Origin: Candidatus Hydrogenedentota bacterium
GTDB lineage: Bacteria > Hydrogenedentota > Hydrogenedentia > Hydrogenedentiales > GCA-2746185
Assembly (NCBI GenBank): GCA_012965445.1
Contig: DTSJ01000415.1
Coordinates: 1 to 7,499 of the forward strand
Reading direction: 5' to 3'
DNA: 7,499 nucleotides
Below the pieces are notes generated by a model. It was not told the DNA's origin and did no database searches. It saw nothing but the letters and a program-made list of their open reading frames with translations. Positions 1 through 5,494 of this stretch are shown piece by piece. Position 1 is the first letter of the stretch. Every line of letters starts with the position of its first letter. Both the position numbers and the translations under genes were made by a program.

Positions 1-2
1 GG

Positions 3-311
3 GGCTTCAATCCACATACGATTGGAGATCTGACCCGCGATTCCAACAGAACACTGGATTCCGGACGTCGCATGAGAAACGGGAATTCTTCCGACAGCAT
101 TATCACGAAAGTGGGCGCAGACACCCAAGACGCCGTCCGCGCATTTTCGCCAGAGCAGGAGACGGCACTGGACGTATCCCCCCAAACCACCGCCCGTACG
201 AATCGCGATCTAACACTCACCAGTACCTGGCTCGAGCGCCTCAATTCGTATCTCGATACCCCCATCACGAAATCGGAGCAGGTCAATCGGTCGGGAATCG
301 CCCGGGAATAA
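3..311 (+). CDS. C-terminal end of an unrecognised protein (5'-partial)
   Basis: The frame is open from the window edge to a TAA at 309-311, giving about 102 visible residues. There is an ATG at 72, but the frame stays open upstream of it with similar composition and no clear ribosome binding site precedes it, so I treat the gene as entering from outside the window. The visible part is hydrophilic and rich in Thr, Ser, Asp and Arg. It has no membrane segment and no motif I recognise, and it ends in a possible short helix (TWLERLNSYLD). The complementary strand is broken by stops in the frame I translated, which favours the plus strand. A strong hairpin follows 29 bases after the stop, as expected for a gene end. 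No function is assigned. It could still be a chance open frame. Confidence 0.45.
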   Translation, partial: GFNPHTIGDLTRDSNRTLDSGRRMRNGNSSDSIITKVGADTQDAVRAFSPEQETALDVSPQTTARTNRDLTLTSTWLERLNSYLDTPITKSEQVNRSGIARE

Positions 312-339
312 TATAGAGCCTGCGCGCGCGGGAACTGCC

Positions 340-372
340 GCTCCCTTTTTCAACGCAATTGGAAAAGGGAGC
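340..372 (+). terminator. Hairpin between convergent genes, probable terminator
   Basis: GCTCCCTTTTTC (340-351) pairs with GGAAAAGGGAGC (361-372): ten Watson-Crick pairs, one G-T and one more G-C, around a 9-base loop. It lies between the stop of the upstream plus-strand gene (311) and the stop of the minus-strand cytochrome gene (377). On the plus strand the stem is followed by a broken T-rich run (TTTCCTATT). On the minus strand no T run follows. It therefore fits a plus-strand intrinsic terminator best, or a factor-assisted stop or 3'-end protector for both transcripts. Confidence 0.5.
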
Positions 373-376
373 TTTC

Positions 377-1696
377 CTATTCCCCGGTCCAGTCGCCGAA
401 ATCACATCCCTCTTCAATCCACCGCTTAATCAACTCAATTTGCGCATCAGGCAACGGATCATTCTTCGTCGGCATGAAATCCGGGTCCTTCTGCGGAAGC
501 ACGATCAATTCATAAAACGTACTATCCTCCGGACTGCCCGGCTCAAATACCGGCCCGAATTCGCCGCCTTCCAGAATATAATCCTTCGTGTCCAGGCGCA
601 GATCCCCTTCCTGCTCCTCATCGTTATGACACTCCACGCAGCTCGCCACGATAATAGGCCAGATATGTCGCTCGAAACTCACCTTGCCGCCCGCATCGAG
701 ATCAGAAGTATCGATTACCGCAGGCGTACTCTTCGGCGTTTCGAGTTCGATAATGTTCGCGCCGTCACCGTAATCCGCGCCCCGCTCGATCCACTGCATG
801 ATCGCCACGATCTCATCACCCGTGAGAGTGCCCTTCCCCTTCGGCGGCATCACCGCTTCATGTTCTTCAGGCAGCGCTATCAAGCGCACCAGTTCGCTCT
901 CCGCCGAGTATCCAGGCACGACCGAAACTTCGCCGCTCTCTCCCGGTGTCAGCAGCAGCTCGCGCGTAGTCATCTGGTACTCGCCCTTGATCTTTGTCTC
1001 CCCGTGGCATTCATAACACTGCGCTTCGAAGATCGGCTCGATCACTTCCGCATACTGGGTTCCCGCGACACCCCTGCTCGTATCGCCAATCCGGTTCACC
1101 GTAGCCATCGGCATCCACTCAGGCATGTTCTCAAACAGATACTCCGTCCCGTGCGTAAGGTTCCCGCCGTAATGACCCGCGATAGAAATCAGCACGATGT
1201 TTGCCAGCAAAACGATTCGATAAGCGGTGCGAACACCATCCTTCCACGTCCGCGTAAATATAATCCGCAAAATAAAACTGACCACCGCAAGCGCCGCCAC
1301 GCCAATACCCGTCCACTGGTGCCAAAAAACCGCCGACTCCTCATATCCGCCTTCCCACGATAAAAAAACACCGAAGACCGAAGCGACTATAGACGACAGC
1401 GTCGCAAGGGTAAGCAATAGCCAATGCGCGGGTTCAAGATTGTGAAACCGACGGAAGACAGTCGCAAACTCGAGCAGAAACACGCCCATCAGCAGCCCTA
1501 TCGGAAAATGCAGGACTACCGGGTGAAATCGCCCAAGCATCGCAGCCCATTCCTCGTACCCGAACGCGACAGCGGCCTCCGCAGTCTCACCAACAGCCTC
1601 AGCGGGCTCCTGCGCCCCGGCATAGAACGACGAAACTCCCCAAAAAAGGACCGCAATCAATAGAAAATATCGAACAAAATGCTTGCTGGATGGCAT
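377..1696 (-). CDS. Membrane-anchored di-haem cytochrome c (DUF2231-like membrane domain plus two planctomycete-type cytochrome domains)
   Basis: A 439-residue protein, probably passing electrons at the outer face of the cytoplasmic membrane. Residues 1-28 look like a signal peptide (hydrophobic core FLLIAVLFWG, cleavage near AGA-Q). Residues 50-176 hold four hydrophobic segments (about 59-80, 91-112, 128-148, 160-176), the first containing RFHPVVLHFPIGLL, typical of the DUF2231-like domain found in such proteins. Two haem-binding CxxCH motifs follow: CYECH at 227-231 and CVECH at 353-357. Each is followed by a methionine that could be the distal haem ligand: M283 in VMPPKG and M408 in FMPT. 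This repeated layout matches the PSCyt1-type cytochrome modules of planctomycetes and verrucomicrobia. A longer frame begins at a TTG at 1720, but ATG 1696 is preceded by GAGG at 6 bases and leads straight into the signal peptide. The gene diverges from the sulfatase gene. Partner and redox substrate are unknown. Confidence 0.9.
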   Translation of the reverse strand: MPSSKHFVRYFLLIAVLFWGVSSFYAGAQEPAEAVGETAEAAVAFGYEEWAAMLGRFHPVVLHFPIGLLMGVFLLEFATVFRRFHNLEPAHWLLLTLATLSSIVASVFGVFLSWEGGYEESAVFWHQWTGIGVAALAVVSFILRIIFTRTWKDGVRTAYRIVLLANIVLISIAGHYGGNLTHGTEYLFENMPEWMPMATVNRIGDTSRGVAGTQYAEVIEPIFEAQCYECHGETKIKGEYQMTTRELLLTPGESGEVSVVPGYSAESELVRLIALPEEHEAVMPPKGKGTLTGDEIVAIMQWIERGADYGDGANIIELETPKSTPAVIDTSDLDAGGKVSFERHIWPIIVASCVECHNDEEQEGDLRLDTKDYILEGGEFGPVFEPGSPEDSTFYELIVLPQKDPDFMPTKNDPLPDAQIELIKRWIEEGCDFGDWTGE

Positions 1697-1700
1697 AGGT

Positions 1701-1706
1701 TTCCTC
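1701..1706 (-). promoter_or_regulatory. Ribosome binding site that fixes the cytochrome start
   Basis: On the minus strand GAGGAA lies just before ATG 1696, with 6 bases between GAGG and the start. The upstream in-frame alternatives (TTG 1720 and ATG 1714) lack a comparable purine-rich site. They would also add up to eight residues in front of an already normal signal peptide. Confidence 0.6.
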
Positions 1707-1743
1707 ACATTCATACTCAATCGGTGTCGGCTCCAGAGCGAAC

Positions 1744-1773
1744 ATCATACGCAAGGCTACGGACATGAAGCAA
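1744..1773 (-). promoter_or_regulatory. Candidate sigma70-like promoter for the cytochrome gene
   Basis: Read on the minus strand, TTGCTT (1768-1773) is followed after 18 bases by TATGAT (1744-1749). The -10 box matches TATAAT at five of six positions; the -35 box matches only the TTG half well. The implied transcript start near 1737 would leave a leader of about 40 bases before ATG 1696. The site lies in the shared region upstream of the divergent sulfatase gene, for which I see no convincing matching promoter. Confidence 0.35.
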
Positions 1774-1865
1774 TAATACAGAGGATACCAACTGCCGATA
1801 CTCTTGCGCAGCAGCAGCCCGCCCGTGTACATTGACTCAGCCAAACTCAATCAAAGGTACCGTCC

Positions 1866-3302
1866 ATGAAAATGTTTTTCTCTCTCCTAATCGTCACCAT
1901 CCTCACCTTTCCCACACATGCCCAGCGCCCCAACATCCTCTTTATCCTGGCAGATGACCAGCGCACAGACACGATAGCCGCACACGGAAATCCGAACATC
2001 GACACGCCGAATATCGATCGCCTCGTCCAAACCGGATTCAGTTTTCGAAGAAACTACTGCATGGGATCGATGCACGGCGCGGTCTGTCAGCCGAGCCGCG
2101 CAATGATCATGAGCGGCCAGGCCTACTTCCGCATCGAAATGGATCTGGAAGGCACAAAGACCTTTCCCGAACGCCTGCGCGAAAACGGCTACACCACTTT
2201 CGCGACAGGAAAGTGGCACAACAACAAGCCCGCACTCGTCCGCAGTTTCGAGCAGGGAAATGCAATTATGATGGGCGGGATGTCGAACCACGAGGCCGTA
2301 CCCATCGTCGATATCGCACCGGACGGCCGTCTCGTCAATAAACGCACCGGCAGCAAATTCTCCAGCAAACTCTTCGTGGACTCAGCAATTGAATTTCTCC
2401 ATCAGCACAACACCAACAAGCCCTTCCTCGCCTATGTCGCACTAACCAGCCCACACGATCCCCGCCAGCCTCCCCTTGAGTATCGACAGCCCTATTACGA
2501 CAAAAAACTCCCCCTCCCTGACAATTTTCTACCCCAGCATCCCTTCGACAATGGTCGCCTCATCGTGCGCGACGAAAATCTCGCCGCATGGCCCCGAACA
2601 CCCGAAGTCGTCCGCGATCAGCTCGCCGAGTACTACGGCATGATCACCCACATGGACGCACAAATCGGCCGTCTGCTGAAAAAGCTGGAAGACATTGGCC
2701 AGAAAGAAAACACGATCATCATATACGCCGCCGATCACGGCCTCGCCGTCGGAAGTCACGGCCTCCTCGGCAAACAAAACGTCTATGAACACAGCATGGG
2801 CGCTCCGCTCATCTTTGCAGGCCCCGGAATCCCCAAAGGAAAATCATCGTCCGCGCTCACCTATCTCTACGATATCTTCCCGACTGTCTTCGACTACGTC
2901 GGAATACCCCTGACCGAATCCGTCGACGGGACCTCACTCAAACCAATCTGGAACAACCGACGAAAAACCGTGCGCGATTCAATTTTCCTCGCCTACGAAG
3001 ATCTCCAGCGCGCACTCGTCGAAGACCGATGGAAGCTCATCCGCTACCGCAAAATCGACCACACCCAGCTCTTCGACCTGAAGAACGACCCCCAAGAAAA
3101 AACGAATCTCGCCGAAAACCCAAAGCACTCGAAACGCGTAACCCGCATGACCAAACAACTCGAAAACTGGCAGTCGAACGTCGGCGACAACGCGCGCCTT
3201 CAAGTAGCCTCCCCCAAGCCCAAAGAAATAAACTTGACGAGCACCCCGCGCGAAACCGACAAGTGGCAGCCCCAATGGATCGTCGAAAAATACTTCGACT
3301 AG
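1866..3302 (+). CDS. Secreted formylglycine-dependent sulfatase (family S1 type)
   Basis: A 478-residue enzyme expected to hydrolyse sulfate esters, probably on a sulfated sugar or polysaccharide, outside the cytoplasm. Residues 1-19 form a signal peptide ending THA-Q. The mature chain opens with PNILFILADD, whose D30 and D31 are the usual calcium ligands. C74 lies in CQPSR (74-78), the C-x-P-S-R signature in which cysteine is converted to formylglycine. Other active-site motifs are GKWH (115-118), SPHDPR (195-200, H197), ADHG (289-292) and LGKQN (301-305, K303). The C-terminal part has the usual WKLIRY and LFDLKNDPQEKTNLA segments (about 389-415). Length is normal for the family. The start is supported by AAAGG eight bases before the ATG. 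An anaerobic-type or FGE-type maturase must be encoded elsewhere. The substrate cannot be told from sequence; the fold resembles iduronate-2-sulfatase-like and choline-sulfatase-like enzymes. The gene ends 7 bp from the convergent DUF1080 gene. Confidence 0.95.
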   Translation: MKMFFSLLIVTILTFPTHAQRPNILFILADDQRTDTIAAHGNPNIDTPNIDRLVQTGFSFRRNYCMGSMHGAVCQPSRAMIMSGQAYFRIEMDLEGTKTFPERLRENGYTTFATGKWHNNKPALVRSFEQGNAIMMGGMSNHEAVPIVDIAPDGRLVNKRTGSKFSSKLFVDSAIEFLHQHNTNKPFLAYVALTSPHDPRQPPLEYRQPYYDKKLPLPDNFLPQHPFDNGRLIVRDENLAAWPRTPEVVRDQLAEYYGMITHMDAQIGRLLKKLEDIGQKENTIIIYAADHGLAVGSHGLLGKQNVYEHSMGAPLIFAGPGIPKGKSSSALTYLYDIFPTVFDYVGIPLTESVDGTSLKPIWNNRRKTVRDSIFLAYEDLQRALVEDRWKLIRYRKIDHTQLFDLKNDPQEKTNLAENPKHSKRVTRMTKQLENWQSNVGDNARLQVASPKPKEINLTSTPRETDKWQPQWIVEKYFD

Positions 3303-3309
3303 TCCTTCG

Positions 3310-3972
3310 CTACAGCTTCTTGATCCGAATATTCCGCCACTTCACCTGCATCGTCTCTTTCCGGTCCCCAACGCCATGCACCTGCAACCCAATGAAACCC
3401 TTCGCCGTCATGTCATCCTTCAAGTCAGCGCGCTGCTGTCCATTGACCCAAGTCCGAATCGAGTCACCCTCACATCGGATACGGATCACGTTCCACTCGC
3501 CGTCTTTCCAGATCGATTTACTCTGCTCGCCGAAGGTCTTCCCCCACGCTTCGTCACCTTTCATCGGGTACAACCATCCCCGTCGCGCTTCGTCATAAAT
3601 CCCGCCCGACCAGTCACGACCTTGTCCTTCGTCTTCCAGTTCGCACTGGTAGCCGTGCACCCGATAGTTCTTATATTCAGCAAAGCTCAATGCACGAAAC
3701 ATCACACCGGAATTCATCGTCGGCGATCCGAAAAATTCGAACTCAAGAATGAAGTCTTCGTATTCCTTCTTCGTACACAAAAATGAATTCGGTTCTCCGG
3801 GCACAGTCGTACCCACAATTGCCCCATTCTCAACCGTGTAAATCGCTTCCCCATTTTTCGATTCCCACCCCCGGAGGTTCTTCCCGTTAAACAAATCTTT
3901 CCAGCCCTCTTCGGCAAATACCGGAGAGGCGCCAACCACAGCAACAAGAATCAGCGCAAGCAATCGAGTCAT
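3310..3972 (-). CDS. Secreted DUF1080 protein (3-keto-disaccharide hydrolase family)
   Basis: A 220-residue protein with a clear signal peptide (1-20, cleavage after VFA). The mature part is a single DUF1080 jelly-roll domain. Recognisable family blocks are LFNGKNLRGW (27-36), the NSGVMFR strand (87-93), YQCELEDEG (108-116), GGIYDEARRGWL (123-134), DGEWN (157-161), GLQVHG (195-200) and the closing WRNIRIKKL (212-220). Members of this family have been linked to cleavage of glycosides whose sugar has first been oxidised at C3, by hydrolysis or beta-elimination. The exact reaction of this member cannot be read from sequence. It diverges from a Gfo/Idh/MocA oxidoreductase gene that could supply the 3-keto substrate, and a good promoter lies in the shared upstream region. 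The only weak point is the ribosome binding site: GGGA about 9 bases upstream of the ATG. Confidence 0.93.
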   Translation of the reverse strand: MTRLLALILVAVVGASPVFAEEGWKDLFNGKNLRGWESKNGEAIYTVENGAIVGTTVPGEPNSFLCTKKEYEDFILEFEFFGSPTMNSGVMFRALSFAEYKNYRVHGYQCELEDEGQGRDWSGGIYDEARRGWLYPMKGDEAWGKTFGEQSKSIWKDGEWNVIRIRCEGDSIRTWVNGQQRADLKDDMTAKGFIGLQVHGVGDRKETMQVKWRNIRIKKL

Positions 3973-4018
3973 GATTTCAGTCCCATTCGTTGAAAGTAAG
4001 CTTCTTTAAGAGCCAATC

Positions 4019-4047
4019 ACGATAGTGTATCATTATAAATCTATCGT
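4019..4047. promoter_or_regulatory. 7-bp inverted repeat, candidate operator in a divergent promoter region
   Basis: ACGATAG (4019-4025) and CTATCGT (4041-4047) are perfect inverted copies, separated by a 15-base AT-rich spacer. The half-site centres are 22 bp apart, about two helical turns, which suits a dimeric regulator. The spacer contains the TATAAT box (minus strand) of the DUF1080 promoter, so a bound protein would cover the promoter and could also influence the oxidoreductase gene. The regulator is not in the window. Confidence 0.45.
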
Positions 4048-4059
4048 TCAAAAGCACAA
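4032..4059 (-). promoter_or_regulatory. Sigma70-like promoter for the DUF1080 gene
   Basis: On the minus strand TTGTGC (4054-4059) is followed after 16 bases by a perfect TATAAT (4032-4037). Transcription would start near 4025, giving a leader of about 53 bases before ATG 3972. For the divergent oxidoreductase gene the best plus-strand -10 is TATCAT (4028-4033), but its -35 partner (TTTAAG, 4005-4010) is poor. Confidence 0.5.
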
Positions 4060-4086
4060 GTTAAACCACCCCCGGAGACCCATCCC

Positions 4087-5421
4087 ATGGCCTACAAAAT
4101 CACCCGACGCAGATTCATGCAGTCCACCGCCCTAAGCATCGCGGCAATGAAAACAGGCCCTGCCATGGCCGCCACCGGTTCAGCCAACGAAAAACTCGAC
4201 ATGGCGATTATCGGTGTCGGAGGCCAGGGCACTTACAGCTACAGAAACGTGCAGAAAGAAAACATGGTCGCGGTTGCCGACGTAGACTTCGAACGCGCCG
4301 GAGTACCCTATACCCGCTTCGAGAAATCCGCCCAGTTCACGGACTACCGCCGCATGCTCGACAAGATGCACAAATCCCTCGACGCAGTCGTCGTCGCCAC
4401 GCCCGACCACACCCACTTCCATCCCGCCTACACGGCGATGGACATGGGTCTGCACCTCTACCTCGAAAAACCAATGGCACACAACGTCTGGGAAATTCGC
4501 AAGCTCACCGAAATCGCCGCAGAGAAAGGACTCGCAACCCAGCTCGGCATGCAGCGTCACACACACGGCCCCATGCATCGCATCAGCGAACTCATCCAGA
4601 CCCGCGCAATCGGCGACATCACAGAAGTTCACAGCTGGGTCGACAGCGATCGCGGCATGTTCCCGAACAACAAAGCGCCCAACGGTATACCCAAAACACT
4701 CGACTACGACCTCTGGCTCGGCCCCGTCAAGCACAAGCCCTACGCCCCAAATGTCACCCCCTACGGATGGAGATTCCTCTGGGACTTCGGAACAGGCGAA
4801 GCCGGAAACTGGGGCTGCCACATCCTCGACATTCCCTTTGACGCGCTCGGCATAGACTACCCCACCCACGCAGGAGCCACAGGCCCCGAACCCCACCCCG
4901 AAATGACCACCAAAGAAATGCACTCATGGTTCGACTTCCCCGCAAAAGGAAATCGCAAAGCCGTCAAGCTCAACTGGTATCAGGTAAAAGGCGGTCCGAA
5001 AATCCTCAAAGATCTGAACCTGTCCCCCGACGGAAACAACAACCTCTTCATCGGCACAAAAGGAATGCTCCTCTGCGGGTTCGGTCAATTCACCGTGTTG
5101 CAGCAGGACGCCGACGGAAACTGGGTCACAAAAGCCACCCAAAAAGACTCCATGGAATTCGAGATGCCCGAGCAATACATCCCCGACTCCCCCGGATTCC
5201 ACAACGAATGGCTCAACGCCTGCAAAGACCAGGGCCCCGCACCCACCTGCAACTTCAGCTACAGCGGCCCCCTCTCAGAAACCGTCCTCCTCGCAAACAC
5301 GGCCTACCGATCACAATCCGAATTCGACTGGGATCACGAAACCATGACCTGCATAGACGCACCAGCCGCCCACGCCCACATAAAACCCAACTACAAAAGA
5401 GGCTGGAAAATTCGCGCGTAG
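4087..5421 (+). CDS. Tat-exported Gfo/Idh/MocA family oxidoreductase
   Basis: A 444-residue nicotinamide-dependent dehydrogenase, likely acting on a sugar or glycoside. The N-terminus carries a twin-arginine signal (TRRRFMQS, 6-13, then a weakly hydrophobic stretch to about 30), so the enzyme is exported folded with its cofactor. The Rossmann domain follows, with the nucleotide-binding loop GVGGQG at 43-48, VATPDHTH at 103-110 and the family EKP motif at 127-129, whose lysine is usually catalytic. The C-terminal alpha/beta domain contains GNWGCHILD (240-248); H245 corresponds to the catalytic histidine region. GGAG nine bases before the ATG supports the start. Many Tat-exported members occur in planctomycetes and verrucomicrobia, next to DUF1080 genes as here. 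The pairing suggests oxidation of a glycoside to its 3-keto form, or the reverse reduction; the substrate is unknown. Exported members are thought to keep a tightly bound cofactor, which would need regenerating by a partner. Confidence 0.92.
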   Translation: MAYKITRRRFMQSTALSIAAMKTGPAMAATGSANEKLDMAIIGVGGQGTYSYRNVQKENMVAVADVDFERAGVPYTRFEKSAQFTDYRRMLDKMHKSLDAVVVATPDHTHFHPAYTAMDMGLHLYLEKPMAHNVWEIRKLTEIAAEKGLATQLGMQRHTHGPMHRISELIQTRAIGDITEVHSWVDSDRGMFPNNKAPNGIPKTLDYDLWLGPVKHKPYAPNVTPYGWRFLWDFGTGEAGNWGCHILDIPFDALGIDYPTHAGATGPEPHPEMTTKEMHSWFDFPAKGNRKAVKLNWYQVKGGPKILKDLNLSPDGNNNLFIGTKGMLLCGFGQFTVLQQDADGNWVTKATQKDSMEFEMPEQYIPDSPGFHNEWLNACKDQGPAPTCNFSYSGPLSETVLLANTAYRSQSEFDWDHETMTCIDAPAAHAHIKPNYKRGWKIRA

Positions 5422-5469
5422 CGCAACCCTGTTGGGGCGGCCCTATGTGTGGTCGCCTTGGCGCGCTAC
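5418..5469. repeat. Nested palindrome at the end of the oxidoreductase gene
   Basis: Outer arms GTAGCGC (5418-5424) and GCGCTAC (5463-5469) are perfect inverse complements. Inside them GGCGGCC (5436-5442) pairs with GGTCGCC (5451-5457) with one G-T pair and an 8-base loop, and two G-T pairs can extend this stem outwards. The result is a two-storey hairpin of 52 bases that includes the TAG stop of the oxidoreductase gene and ends 25 bases before the next start codon. No T run follows, so it is not a classic intrinsic terminator. It resembles REP-type palindromes scattered between genes, but only one copy lies in this window. Confidence 0.5.
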
Positions 5470-5494
5470 ACTCATCCCCACGGGAGATCGACCA

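Noticed and set aside
321..332. Alternating CG run as a Z-DNA-forming tract
   Set aside because: Only about nine alternating bases, too short to claim more than chance.
359..1363. Plus-strand 334-residue open frame
   Set aside because: It lies antisense to the cytochrome gene, has a highly Arg/His/Leu-rich composition typical of a shadow frame, and matches no family.
1697..1720. Start of the cytochrome at TTG 1720 or ATG 1714
   Set aside because: ATG 1696 has a GAGG site at 6 bases and gives a normal signal peptide; the upstream starts have no such site, and the GAGG itself would be inside the coding region.
1832..1860. TTGACT (1832-1837) as the -35 box of the sulfatase promoter
   Set aside because: At 17 bases downstream the sequence is AGGTAC, overlapping the ribosome binding site, so transcription would start at or after the start codon.
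4180..4923. Minus-strand 247-residue open frame
   Set aside because: Antisense to the oxidoreductase gene, Val/Gly/Cys-rich shadow of its codon pattern.
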